NCBI GenBank assembly: GCA_012295275.1
Contig: CM022672.1
Location: 19,147,394-19,211,393, forward strand
Reading direction: 5' to 3'
DNA length: 64,000 nucleotides
Source of the DNA: Chrysomallon squamiferum
Taxonomy: Eukaryota; Mollusca; Gastropoda; Neomphalida; Peltospiridae
Below are positions 24,824 to 40,300 of this stretch, piece by piece. The notes below the pieces were generated by a model. It was not told the origin of the DNA and searched no databases. It worked only from the letters and a program-made list of their open reading frames with translations. A program made the translations under genes and the position numbers. Position 1 is the first letter of the stretch, and each line of letters starts with the position of its first letter.

Positions 24824-27009
24824 GATTATATTTACAAAAAATAAATAACCTACTGCATTCTCTCTCTCTCTCTCACACATACATACCACAAACAAAAAAA
24901 CAAGATTAAAATAAAAAAAGTTAATTGAAATGAAAATTAAAACCATCATAAACAAGTAAATAAATAAATAAGACTTAATAAACAGTAAATATTTATTATC
25001 TGTACATTAATAAAGTTTTGGTTTGAAGTTCAGAATGGCAATAAATAACTTAAAACAGGAAATTGTGGATTAATTCAGTAACACAATTAGATAATAATGA
25101 ATAATAAAATAAATGTACATCTATGACATTACTACAGTCAAACAGTGATGATTATTTACATACAGGTTAAATGTCTTATTTTGAGAGTTACAAATAGTTA
25201 TTAATCCATCAATTTTTGGCACAAATGTTTTCTGATGCCAACTTTTTTTTTTTTTTTTGTAATCTGCTGGATTTTATTTATTGTTTGAAACAAACAGGTA
25301 ATTCCATACAGAAAATTTTAAGTTAAATATAACATTTTATTAAAAAAATTATGAAATTTGAAAAAATAAGAAAGAAGAAAGAACGAAAGAAAAATGTTAG
25401 AAATATGTTGTTATTCCACTTTCAGTCAGTTGTATTATACAGTCAGTTAAAAGATAATGACAAGTTTAATTGATTTCTCTTGTTTTTCTTAACTTGCATA
25501 CAGAAAATAAAACAAACTTCATTATAGTTCATTTTTAAAAAAACAAACATCCGTCACCATTATACATTGTTAAATATAAATTGCAATGTATGACTATATA
25601 GCTATAAGAAAACAGGATCATTTTTTCCATTTGCTTTTAATTAAAGATTCTCAAAAGACAAAATATGTGGAGCACTTTAATTAAAAATACTTTTTTGTCT
25701 TACAGAGTGTAATCAAATGTTTTGTTTAAAAATTATTATTATTTTTGAATTGGTTTACATTCACAGAATGACATATATATATATGTATGTTGTGGGTTTT
25801 TTTTTGTTTTTTTTTTAAAACTTCTATTTATGAATCTAGTGAAGAAATTTCACATGAACATTCAAGAAGTGCCTTGAAGGAAATCTGTTAAGACAAAATT
25901 CCTTTACATATCTGATGGTGAAAGAACAATGATCAAACAAACAATAAACTCATTAAATAACAATGTATCCCATCCCAAAATAACGTATTAATTTAAATTA
26001 ACAAAATAATAACTTAGTAAATTAAATTTTAAGATGTACCTTTTTTGATCACTCTTTTGGCAACATCTACTTAAAATAATGTATGTATTTCCTGCAGGTG
26101 CACAAATACACTGATAAAGTAAATGGTAATAAATTAACAGAGTACATCCATAAAATGTCTGGTATTTTCTAAATGCTCTCCTTCCTTTGCAGTTTTCATT
26201 CTATGTGTTCTTTATTCCATCCTCTAACAATACATAAGGTACAAATTTACCCCAATTACATTTTATTTTTACTGTAAAAACTATCAATGACAAAAAATAC
26301 TGAAATATCTGGTTAAATATATGTTTCAGATTCCCAGTGAAAAAATGTCATGAATGTAAAATGTAAAAATTATTATTATTCACAATCACAATTATACTTT
26401 TTAAAATTATTATTTTCTTTTAATACTAGTTTTTAAAATTTTATATATATATATATATATTGATTCTTAATTGTTAAAAGCATTGACATCTTAATAGTGA
26501 TATTTAATAGTTATTTTATTTCCATCCCAAAAGACACAGACAAAAATATTTGTAAACTAACTTAATCATAATTATTACACCTGACACTCTCAATCTGTGA
26601 TACATAATCATTTCATTTTATATATATATCTAAAAAACAGGAAGACATCTTTATGTCTTATTTTATCAGATTCAAATTACAACAGTTTTACACCTGTCAA
26701 TAAACTCATTTGAAAATCCAAATTTATTCTGGGCAAAATGGTTAACGGTTTGTTCAAAGCACATCACATAATGTTTTTGGTTTTTTTATTAAGTGGTTGG
26801 TCCATAAAGAAATTTAACATATCTTGAAAAAAAAGTAATAGAACTGAACAAGACTTCCTCAGTGAGAAAATACCAGTGCAGCAGTCACACACAGGTCATT
26901 GGAACAAAAATCTTCTTTCAACCATTACCACTTTGTTCTTCTAGAAACAGACAATTCAGTCCTGACTAGCACAGCAGCTTCAGTTATACACACACACACA
27001 CACACACCA
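24351..27009. other. Intergenic stretch and SEC23IP 3' UTR
   Basis: No coding exon seen. It includes an ATT microsatellite (24785-24823), a poly-T tract near 25244 and a CA run (about 26989-27007) directly after the SEC23IP stop codon. Minus-strand AATAAA candidates occur near 25274 and 26516, so the 3' UTR could be 0.5-1.7 kb long. Confidence 0.6.
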
Positions 27010-30000
27010 TTATTTTGGGGGAGAACGCACAAAACCAGACACAGGGGGAGGTCCAGCTTGAGGCACTGAGGACGTCTGACCTGGAGGAGGTGTTGCATAA
27101 GATTCTGGTCCAATTCTAGGGGCTGGTCCCTGATGGTGTGAAAAAGGGGCTGGAGCAAATCCAGGTGGTGGAGCTTGTGATAGGGGAGGACTAGCTGCTG
27201 CTTGTGGTGGACTCTGACTTTGGATCAGCTGGCCTGTCATGATTGGAGCAGCAGTAGCTGCTTTTTGATGAATGCCTTCTGGTCCAGGCATCTGTGGGGT
27301 CATACCAGATGCAGCATAAGCTTGTTTCAGTATTAACAGAACCGTGTCTTCTGACTCCCTGTGAAGACAAAAAAATAGCACTTTTATTCTATGTGTTAAT
27401 AAGTATGGCCTTTGTGGATGGAATAAAGAAACTACATATGGCAAAAGTATTACTACTGGTAAATGAGTAAATTATCATTTCCCAGAGTGTGTTTTGCAAC
27501 AAATGGGTGAGGAAAAAATGCTTTTAACATATTTAGAAAATATTCTTGTCTGCCTTTATGAGTTCCTAGGATGTTTGAGAATTGCAACAGTTATCTATAT
27601 ATTTTTGGATTTTTTTATAACAGTCAGTTTTTGTAATCAATAAATAAAGAAGCAAATCCTGAGATTATAAAGAAAAAAAATATTCAAATATTTAATAAAT
27701 ACATGGTAATTATATAAATTTTTGTCATAATATATGATAATATATAATAATTTCAAAATAAATTTAATAAATTTAATGTACATGCTTCAATGACAATTCT
27801 GTTTTCTAAACCTTTATAATTTTGTTTTCAAAAATTCCACAACTTACCAATAGCCACCATGGCTAGATAATGCAAACAGATACTCATTAAAACTTTCAAT
27901 GGGTGCCTCTTGGAGAACATAGTCTATCCTGTCTCCTGCATTTAGCTGACCCATGTGAATCTCTTCTTCATTGTTTGATGACACAGCTGAAAATGACAAG
28001 TATAATAATTTTCTAAAAAAACATTATTTTAATTTCCAATGATGAATATTTTATTTTTGATTGTTGTTGTTGTTTTAATATTTATTAATAATTTAATTTC
28101 AGCTTTAAAAATAAATTCGATTTCTTTCCTGGTTTTTATTAAAAAAAATTAATATTTTTTATTTGATTAAATAAAGAAAGAAGAGAAGAAAAACTGTTAC
28201 ACTTTCTATGAATAAGTAAATGTTTAAATATATCAAGATTCATGATTGTGTGTTGTTGGTTTTTTTAAAAAGAGCATTTCAAATCTTTGTTGAAAACAAC
28301 TCATTACATTTAAACAACAACAGCTAACGCTCATAAGAATCAAATTCTGCCATGTAAATTTTTATATACTGATTGGCTGAAGATTTTTAGTTTATTATGA
28401 GCAACTGGATATATTCTAACTTGAACAGAACTTGTTGCACAAGACTAAATATATTACAGTTTTACACACAATAATTTCATCTCCGTGCAGCTAATAAATA
28501 AATGGACTTTGGTGACATAGTTGTGTAATTATTACAAAGAATGCTACTTGTAGCATAATAATCCACTATCACTGAACTGAGTTTTTATGAGAAAAAAACA
28601 ACACATTTATTGATTCAATGTTAAAGAAACAACATACACCCTGTTTCTGCCTTGTCTTCTTCGTGCTGATTAAAACCCTGCATTATGTTGTTCATTTCCT
28701 TGTCCACTTCGTGCTCAATGGATGCATCTGAGCGATGAGCGGCAGCAAAGTCGTGAATTGAGTTCCACGTCACTTTGATAGATTCGATTATCTTCTGTTT
28801 GAGGTCCGCTCCAACTCGAGACAAACTCTCTCTCAATTCTGAATATAATTAATTTTTAATCTATTTATTTTAAAATATAAGAAGAATAAACTTAAATTTT
28901 TAACACTTTTTATTTGTTTTTACATACTTTTCATTCATTTACTTTTTTTGTTCTCATCGTCTATCTTTTGGTGGTCTAACAAACTCATAAACTTTAGGAT
29001 ATTGAGCTGCCATAAAATAGCATATATGTAATTACATTCCAGTTGTTATTACAATCCTCTAATGCCGACAGTAACCAACAAGAAAGATAACTCAGTATTA
29101 ATATCGTATTGATGTAACCATTCACTGGCAACTCTAACACGAATAATATCTCAGAAAAGTGAGTTGTCCAGAATTAATGCTGTATTATAGACTATGATGA
29201 TTAATTTGCTAAAATGTTTATTTACCAAGATGAAGTCGTTTTCTGCCTTTGTGATGTGGCATTAGCACTGGTTTTACATTAGTAGCAGCTGGATTTACTA
29301 GTGGTTCTAGTCTGTAAGCCTGTCAAAATAATAATAATAGTGAAGATGATGATGATAATAATGATAAAATTAAAATTAAAGCTAAACCAAATATTAAAAT
29401 TTTTACTAAATAAGAGTGGCAAACTGTTCTGAAATCAGTGGTAGACTTTTCATTCATTTTTACGTACAGTAGTAGGCATTTTTGCTTATATATGTAGTTT
29501 TTAAAATTTCTTTTTTCAGGTCAATGCAGTTTAAAAACAATATCGTCAAGCTTTTGCCTAAAATAAAATGTAGACTCTAAATAATAATTTTAATAAAAGA
29601 TTAATGAACATTACTATACAACAGGCAATTAAAAAAAATATTTTCAATTATAATTCTGTTGCAAATGTTTAAAAATATCAAACAAACTGGAAATAGTTAA
29701 TGAAAAAAACACTTACCACAGGATCATACTGTTAAATCATGAAAGTAGGAAAAAAAAAAAAAAAACTTTAAAATAATTGTATAAAAATAATTAATAATTA
29801 ACTATAAGTTTTAAATAAAGAAGAAAACATTATTATCTTAATTTAAAAACATTCACAATATTGCAATTATAATTTTAAATACATTTTGGAAAAATTATAG
29901 AAATTGTCCAATAACCAAAATTATTAACAATACTGAGATGATATCAACATCTTGATAAAATATTTTGAGCCATTACTGTATTATGCTCTCAAGTATTTCT

Positions 30001-33000
30001 TGTGACTGGTACAGGTTTAACTATCTACACTTCCTTTGTATATCTATACTTTGAGACGTCACACAAACTTTGTTGGATTCCAAATTGTTTTCATCATGAT
30101 CACCTATCTTTACTGTAGTTCATAATTTTGCCAACAGACAGCAATACCACTTCAATAATAAGATTAAAATCAGCAACTTACAGGATGGAAAATGTTGAAA
30201 ACATGAGGACAGTTTGGCAGTCTGAAGTTCTTGCCCATTGTGTCAACTCCACGAACAGCGAGAAACACACCAATAGGAGATCCAAGAGCAAACAGGGCCG
30301 AGGTCGGGAAGATAAGCTGAGGGTAGTGGACAAAGGGTTGACCAGTGCCTGCCAGACCACTGATAAACTCAACAGAGATGCTGGCTGAACGCTTAGCATT
30401 GCTGAAACATACAAATTATCACATCAAATTATTATGTTTAAATTATTAAATAATGATGAACTTGAAAATTTCAATTTGTAAATGGAAAGCTTTTATAGTA
30501 CATTAACCAGAAATCCAGAAAACCACATGTAAACAAGAAAAAAAAAAAAAAAAAAATCAGAAAAAAAAAATTAACCTCCTGAATCCTTATAAATGTTTGA
30601 CTTCATTGTCTATTGTGACTGTTTTAGCATGTCACAGTAGACTGAGCTATAACAAAATTTTTATCCGTTCAGAAAGATTCCTCAGTATTGTCTCCTATCG
30701 TAATTTTTTTTTTCCACAAGACTGTAATACCATCTCTATAGTGAAGATGTGAAATATGCTTAGCTAAATAATGTTTTATGCATCTTATCTTACAATAAAT
30801 ATAAAAGTAATGCTGTTTAACTGCAATTAAATGAAAGTTAATTTCTATCATGCTTTTATGAATAAAACAAAAGATGCAAATTAAAACTTACGCTTGTCGT
30901 CTTGCCATCATCATAAATTCTTCCTTCCTTCTCGCTTCTGCTCTCCGAGCTTGTTTCTCTACATCTTTCTCCATCTGTTCCTCGAGTTCCTTCTTTTTTC
31001 TTTGCTGTTGCAGAACAAATAAAAGGAATATTTTGTAGCAGAAATATAGTAACTAGGTCATTATTATTTTTTGTGTTATTAAACATGTGGCAAGGATTTA
31101 CAGCTTGTTCTATTTCTTAAAAAATAATTTAGCACTTCATTTGAAAATAAATACCAGTTATTACTATAATGGAAAACATCTCTTTTAGTAATGATTCAAG
31201 GCCAATCAATATCATTTATATCTTGTATGAATAGAGAATCAAATTTGGTAAAACTATCAAAAGTTCATTCAGGACTTTTCTGCATATGCACACACAGATA
31301 AGAACACCTGCAAGCACACATGCTCATACACTCATACAAACACATACAAAGATGCACACACACACACACTTTTAAGTGTACATTCACAAACACATTAACA
31401 AAACACTAACATCTACACACAAACAAACAACAGCAAAATTTGCTCACCTTTTCTTCTTTATCCTCCTTCAGAATTCCAAGCAGTTTTTTCCTTGGACCCA
31501 TTGGCAAACCAAGATCTTTGAGATCTGAATCACTGCACATTCTCTGTCAAATACAAGATTACTCAAATTGAAACAATTTCATTATAATATAAAGAATATC
31601 TGTTATGAATTATAAATATTACCAACAGAAAAAAACAAAACATGTTTTTAATCAGTTAAAAACATTTGATAAAAAAATAGGATTCATACTCTTTCACAAC
31701 CATAATTTATTAAAATAAACCTCTAATCTTATTTGTCTCTAGTGATCATTTACATGAAAATATTTACAAAGACAAAACATATCTACAAGACTAATCTTTT
31801 TATCATGATGTCGTATTTCTTACACAACCATTTTAAAAACAAACATGGATATGCTGCAAATCATGAAATAATACTAATAGTAGCCTAACTAATTTTATAG
31901 AATCATCAAGATTCCTTTATAATAATTTTTTAATAGAAAATATCTTCTTTTATAGAAATCATCAAGATTCCATTTAGTAATTTTAAGATATTTATATCAT
32001 TTCAAATTTTCAATGAAACATTTCATTTCACTACTTTGTTTATTTTATAACCAAAATGCTGGATTCAGAAAATACAAACCAGAGCTTCCATGTCAATCTG
32101 TTCTTGTTTAAAGACATCAGCTTTTTCCTGCAGGCCAACTTTAGCTAAAAGTTCCTCCATGGTCAACTCATCTGACTTTTGCTCTGACTCCTGTAATTTG
32201 ATTTAATAGAAAATCAGTAACATTATAAATTAAATAACTGAAATCTTTAGTTATCTGTATTCACTACTGTTTAAACAACAGAAAATGATTATGACTTAAT
32301 AACAACTATGATAATGAAATAACAAAACTGTTATTTCAAGGAACTAATAACAACAGAGATGTGAAAAATTCTGAAAGATAATTCAAAGGTCCAGTATCAT
32401 TTATATATATCAGACCAGTTCCAAAACAGGCCAAACAATAATTAAAAGTGAAATATGTTACACAATTCTTTAACGTAAGTATAAGATTTAGTGTAAGATT
32501 TAAAGTAAAATATAATGTTGAACTCTATTTCCAGTTTATTAAATATGCAATTTTATAATTTATTTCTTTAAGACCAGTTTTGATATCTATCTTAAGAATG
32601 CCATTCTATATTTTAATTTATACAGTGCCATAGGGATAAGCCTATCTAACTGATTATTTAAATAATTTAAATGCTATTCACTGTGGATTTAACAATTTAA
32701 TTCTTGACAATTGAAAAAATACAAACCTCTGAACCTTCTTTATCCTCAGCCTGTCCTGATTGATTTTCATTTTCTTCTTCATCAGTTTCATCATCGTCTT
32801 CGTCATCTTCTTCATCATCTTCATCTTCTTCATCCTCGCTAAAACCAGTCTTCACCTCTCTCTGATGAAGCAACACATCAAACAATATGGAAGAACCTAA
32901 ATATATTAATATACCTATCTATTATTGGAAACATGTTAACTCAAAATTTACCTCTAACAATTCAGTATAAATGGTTCTGAAGATCCCTTATTTTTTTCTG

Positions 33001-36000
33001 AGGGATCAATTTTAGTTAATAACAAAGACTAACAATAAAATAATAAATTCATGAAAGTGCAAAGGTGACATTTAACTAAAAAGGTAACTAATAAATAACA
33101 CTAAACAATTATATAAATTAAAAGAGCCATAAGCACCAAATAATTCATTACAAATTATCTGTATCATCATTCTTGTTTTTAAAAATATCTATTCTTATTT
33201 TTATCAGCTTATGAGTAGATTATCCATTATCTGAAAACAAGTTTCATAATTATGTGCAAGAAAAACATCAAAAAACCCAACTTAAGCTATATATAGGTTT
33301 ATTTTGCTTTTTTGTTTAAATCTGGGGGAATTTTGAAAAATAAATTATCAGTTTTCTTTAATTCTTTCTTCACAAGCAGACATACCAAGGCTGTGGCCAG
33401 CAACAGAAACAGTCCCATTAAAAGTTGGATTTCTTTGTTTGAACATTCTGTACAGTCGATTCATCTCCTTGGCAACTGTGCTGGCAATGAGCTGTAATAA
33501 AAACATTTCTAAATAATATAAAATATATCATGCACTTTTTAATTTCTATAATGTATATAAAAAATATTTTTTTAATAATTTAGTCAGTTAATTCATCACA
33601 AGATGTAATATTAAAACTTCAGCCTTAGCAAAAAAACTGTTTAAGAACTATTTTACTAATAAATCAAGAGTATAATGGAGATGTACAGTAATGAGAATAT
33701 GCATGTCATTTTCACAAGTTCTAATCACAGCATTAAAAATGTTATTTAAATGGCAATTTTTCCATGATCCTTATATTCAGTCCAAATGTTATTAAAATGT
33801 TGAAAAATTAATTATAAATTTAACTTATAAATTATGGTTAAATGAACAATGTATGCACATGACATACACAAACATATCCTGCAACTGATATAAAATCATC
33901 TAAATACATTTTATAAAGACTTGCAGAATCCATTTTTAAAAGTCCCGTCTTTCTTAAATTCTATGTATTTTGAGATATATAAAAAGCTATAATTATGTAA
34001 GCAAAACAAAAACAGGCACAGTAAATTTGATCCCAAATGGTTTTAACTTACTCCAGGAATCAGGAAGAATAAGAAACAGCTATTTAAACATACCTGACAG
34101 TAACTAGGACTAGTGTAGAAAAGAATGTCCAACAACGTGTCATTGACAAAATGTCGCAGTTTCGCTGTACTTTTTAATGTGATGGCTTTCAGTCTCCTAC
34201 AACAAACACAAAAATATTAACATTAACAAATAAATACAGGCATAAAATTAAGCGTTAAAAATAATAATGAAAATTTACTTTAGCTTTTCAGTATATAAAA
34301 TATTCTGGTAAATCAGTATTTAGTGGAAAAACTATTTTATATTTTTATAATTTTTTCCTTAAGACTGAAATTATAATCCCCAATATAAAAGAAATCATGT
34401 CTGATAAATGAGGATCATATATTTAATTTTCTAATATTAATACCAGCGAGGAAGTTTTTCTCACCTGTCGACACCTGTTTTGTCTGAGTGTAGAGTTTTA
34501 TGCCACTGTACAGGTAAATATTCAACTCTGTGTATCTTACCCTCAGCTTTGTAATATGGGAAATGTGTCTTGATAAGACCATGTGAAATAGATCGGAAAT
34601 CGTCAACTGAAATTTAATTTAGATACACAGGTAACAAAAATATTAGCAGCAGAACAGGTAATAATAGACATTTTTAATTTAAGCAACTGAAACAGGTTTC
34701 AAAGGGAACAAAAATATTGGTTAGCAGCATGTCAGGTAATAATGAAGGCATTAAAATTAATCATTTAATTTAGATATGTACAGGTAACAAAGAAGACACT
34801 TCTAAATTTAAAAAAATACAAATTAATATTCCAGTCAATGTGAATATAACAGAAATATCTTCAGTAAAATTTGTCTTAATTATATTTAATTGCAGACTCT
34901 GCATGAATGAAATATCATCACTTAAATAAATGAAAATTATTTTCTCTCCTAAACTATACAAATATTTTATTTTAATACCTTTAAATTAATCTTACAAGAA
35001 CAAAATGAAAATAAAAGTCCTTTATCAAAATATTTATTCTTATTTAAATGTTTTCATGCCATCACTAGGTATAATATATGAATAAGACAACAAAATTAAT
35101 TAAAACAAAATGACTGTTTGATAATAAACAAAAAATAATTACTTACCGCATTCTATGACATTTCTGAATTTGGCATCACATGTGGCACCAATACCATGAA
35201 CAATAAAAATAAGGTGATCTATTATATCAGGTTCTCCTGAAACACAAAGTTAAAAAAAAAAATTTGAGTACAGTTTGAAGACTTATTTTCACTTACAAAT
35301 TACTGTAACTAGAGAAGGCATGTTTTCATATCTTCTAGGTGCTTTTGTTAATTAAATTTTATTTTTTAATTTATTTTATTATTATTATTATTATCATTAT
35401 TTAGTATACTGATTTTCCCTACTTTTGTTTTTCTTCTTTTTAAAAACGTTTCCTTCTAAGGTATTTATATCTTTATGTATTGTAGTCATTTTTTTTCATT
35501 ATTAATTTATTTTATTTGAGTTTTGGGTTGAATGCAGCAAATAATATTTTCATCAGAATATATTCATGAAGACTATTATTAATACCATCTTCTATTGACT
35601 CGAAGTCTTCCACACCACGTTTCACCACTCTGGGTCTCATCTGATCTCCCTGCAATAAACAAATTATAATGAAAAGATGTGTTAAGTTTGACATACAGTC
35701 AGGCAAATCCATTCATTTAGCTGTATTGATGTTTGAACTGTGAAAAATCACATATAATTAAAGTAATAAAAATATTTTATAATTCTGAAAATTACATGTA
35801 TAAATAAAAAATAATAATAATAAAAAAACTAATGAAAAAAGTTCACATCAACAAAATAAGGTCAATTTTTTTTTTTTTTTTTTTTTAAATTTAAAAGCAG
35901 TCTGTCTCAAAGAACAATCATTTAGCAATTTATCAGCATCTTTTGAAGTCAGAAATGATTCTCAAAATTGCATTTCTCACAACCATCTATGTCTGCATTG

Positions 36001-37278
36001 ACACATTATACAATGGTTATTAACGTATCTAAAACATAGCATCTATGAACATTTTTTTTTTTTTTTTTTTTACAAACAGCTGCTAATGATATATAGATGT
36101 ATAATTTTCATATCATTTTTTAATTTCCTAATTATCAATTATCATAAATCTGCATACATGAACATCAGTGTAATAGTTTTCTATAAAACACAAGTCATAT
36201 AACCATATGCATATTCATTGACATAATGCAAATATCAGATTGAATATCACATACAGCCATCAAATTGTAATTGGAACAAAAATATAATAAATTAGAATTT
36301 ATCCTTAAAAAAATAAAAATTAATTTAAAAAAAAAATAAACACCTAAAAATATTATTTAAAATTATTAAACTGAAAATGTCAATGTGATATTATTAAAAA
36401 AATATATAATCATGAAATAAAAAAACAAAATAAATGCAAGTATTGAAACAAAATTTTCTTTTAATGTCAGCATACATAAATATTTTGTCAATTATGATTG
36501 TTTGTCTAAAAAGAAATAATAGTAATAGTAAAATTAAAAAATTATGAGGTAAACTTGTTTTTAAACAATGCAGAATGTATATACTATTAAAATGTTAAAG
36601 TTTGATTTAGTTTGTTCACACACATGTACAGAGCCAAGATTTAAACATTATATAACTGGGTGTCCAGTGGATTTAATAATTAAAAAAATATATGAAAAAT
36701 ACTAAACTGAATAATTTGGTCAGTATATTATATATAAATACAACAACAAATAAAAAGCAGGATTTTGTGTTATGGGTTCTCACTAAAGTGATCCACTCCA
36801 GTGAATCTGTATGTAAAACATTAATTTTAGTCATTTTAGTCAGATCCAGGCTTTTTAGTGTGTTAGTAATACTTAGATGACCAAATGCAGAAGAGAAATC
36901 GTCACAAATGTTACCTGCCTGTCATGCTGTCAGATGTAAAAAGCCACAGAAATAGCATGTACGAGGGAAAACAGTTTTAACGATGAACAACAAAACACTG
37001 AACATTTCTGACTCCCCTTTAGACAGTCAACTATGTTGACAGAATTATTTTAAAAATTAAACACTTCATCAAACTTACTGATATTTTAGGTACATTAAAA
37101 TTTCCTTCAATTAAATAAAAAACAGAATTACAATGATTATTCGATTATTTTTAAAATTTTATTATTTTATGATTTAGTAACACATCTGAATCAATCTTAT
37201 ATATATATATTAAAGGTTCAAGCATATTTTATATATAAAACAAATTAACAGTAATCATTTTCTATAAAAAAAATTAAA

Positions 37279-37329
<51 letters not shown>

Positions 37330-40300
37330 TAATATTTATTATCAATTAATGAATAAATAAATGCTCAAATGACTGGGTTTTTTTTTGAATGTTCAAGTTA
37401 CAATTTAAATATTTCTTGCATAAATTAAATAATTTTATGGTTAATTATGGTAAATTAACTATTCACTTGCATTTCTTTTAAATATTTTTTATCAATTAAT
37501 TAATTAATCAGTGAAGCATTGGAAATATTTTTACAACCAATGAAGGTTCAGTGTCAACGTTCTAGGCATATATACAATCTAGAAATCCTAGATGTCTGTA
37601 AAAAAATGTGTTATTTTTGATAATTTTTGATATGTTAGGGATCTAAAAATAAACTAGTCTTACAGATCCACTTATAAGAAGAAGAATAAGTCACTACAGA
37701 ATGTGGTCAGGTTCTTCCAGTTGTTAATGTTACATCCAACAGCAGTGACATAAATTCTGATTATCGATTTCTGAACTCACTTACTTGGATGGATAATATA
37801 TTTTACAATGGCATAATCACTGTAATGCATGGCTAATTATTTATCTGTTTTGTTTATTCATTCACCTTCATGTGTTTCATGATGGCTTATCAAAGTGCAG
37901 TAAAGGCTTATTGTTCGTCAAAGTCTTATATTACATATATTTAGTTACGTTAACTAATATTTTTACAATGGTCTATTCACTGTCATATTAAGGCTGCTTG
38001 TTTATCAGCTGCTTGATACAACTTCAGTTTTTTTTTAAATATATAAACTATTATTAAGCCCCCAAAAAATAAAAAAAATAATAATAATGAAACACCCACA
38101 AACCCTTTAACCCACCTCACATGCTAAAAGGGTGTTTAATTATTAATCCCGAAAATCATTCGCTGATAAAGCTGTAAACTAGCAGAGAAGATAAATTCAT
38201 GCAGCAGAAATTTCTGTGTTAGAAGAACCACTCACCGGTAAGGTATAAAAACTCTGACAGCATGAAAACATAAAATTAATGATAATATATTAAATACACA
38301 ATCTGGGGCTCCAGTAAAAAAAAAAAAAAAAAGAAAAAAAGAAAAAGTAGTAGTTATATATAAAATGATATTGTTTTTGTTGTTATTTTTTTTTTTTTTA
38401 AGTAATTAAGGATGTTACTATCAAGTTATTGATAAGACAACACACACATATATATATATAATTAAGTGGTTCTTAGATGTGAATATCAGAATTTATTAAA
38501 TACATACCAGATGAATACAAAATATTCAACAGGCAACAGATGACTACAACACTGCCACATAATAAATTTCATCTTTAAGAAATTAAACATAAGTATCACA
38601 TGAGATACATAAGATTTGGAATATCTGGATCACTGCCACATGATAAATAGTTATCATCAATAAATACGCACACAAACACACACACAAACACACATTAAAT
38701 ATATTTAATATCAGTTTCCAGTTGTATAATATATAAGAATCAAATGGATGTGAAATTGGAATTTTTCCAACTTAAAAAATATTAAACAGATATAATTAAT
38801 ATTAAAACTTCTGAATAGATGTAAAATATCCAGGATATTACCACAGTCTAAATGTGTTTAATATCAGTGATCAGAAAGAAATATGCATTCAACTGTAAGA
38901 TGTTATAAGCCATGAAATGCCAAGGATATATTACAAATGAATGTGAAGTCTCGGGAAACTTTATATATAACAACATGATTATTTAACCAAGAATTGTAGT
39001 ACAAAGTATAATGGGGAATCACGAGGAATCAAACACACACACACGCACATCCAGAATAAAGTACATTCAACCAGGTAAATTATAAAATATCAAATCAAAA
39101 ACATTCAGCAGTACACAAGCACATTATAAATAAATAAATATCAAGATCTCATAAGGCTAGCATTTATAGTTACAAACATATTCAGTAAGAAGTATAAATA
39201 AATAGTAAATCTGAAGATGTCACCATTCTTTTAGAAGATATTTTAGGACTCTGTCATATTATAATTAAATACATGTTCAGAAAGTCATACATATGATATA
39301 CAGTTAAGACACTTAAACAAGACATGACAAAGAGAAATATATGGAACCCAGAAACAAACACACAGGTACAGATATTAGAGTATATAATATATTGCAACAG
39401 AAAGCATTACAAAACAAGTGCTAAATAAACACTGCAATGTTGTATCGTGCCATCACAAAGTATGTGAGAGCTCTTAGTTGAAGTTACAGAAATTGAACAA
39501 AAGTATTCAAAATACAACAGTGTGAATGAGTTAACAGAGAGAACATTTTAAACAAAAGAGCTTACTTGATACTGTTGATATGTGAAGGAAAATAAAAAAA
39601 ATATATAAAAAAAGACAAAAAAATACACCAACACATGAACAATAAAGAAAAGTAATGTCCGGAATTGGTAAGTGAGATTTCAAACAATAATTCACAACTA
39701 TGTTTTTCAGTTCTTTCTATAGGAAAACATTGTTACAGTGTAACAGTTTTAATATTACATAATCTAGAGATATTAATAGAAAGTATGGTATGGTAGTTAT
39801 TTTTTACATCTGTTACTAATATACTATATAGCAGTCTGTTTAATAATTAAAACACAAAGCCGATAATGCAATCGTCACAAGACACGAAATAACATTCAAA
39901 ATAAAAATAACATTTAAATCTTTTCTAAAAAAAACAACTAATAACTTCTTGATACAGCTACCAGTCAACAGTGAGGTGGTGATAATAATTTGTATTTTTT
40001 TCAATTCTCGTAACTAGCGATTTTAATTAATTATTTTTATTTTTATTAATATTTTTATTTTTTTATTAAATGTTAAAAGCTCAAAACAAAAGCTTAAAAA
40101 ATAATAATAAATGTCAGAGCTTACCTGGACATTTCCCCATTCATCTGGTTGTGATGTGGCCTGAAAGTGAACTATCACATTAGGGTTATGCATCACTATC
40201 GTTTCTTCTCCTGGAAATTCAAGACGCTTGTGCCACGTGTTGTAAACAACAGCTTTCTTATACTCATCCTTTGAAAATAAATTATAACAGTATGAACAAA

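Noticed and set aside
30128-30388. 86-codon plus-strand frame
   Set aside because: Antisense shadow of the SEC23IP DDHD exon 30182-30401.
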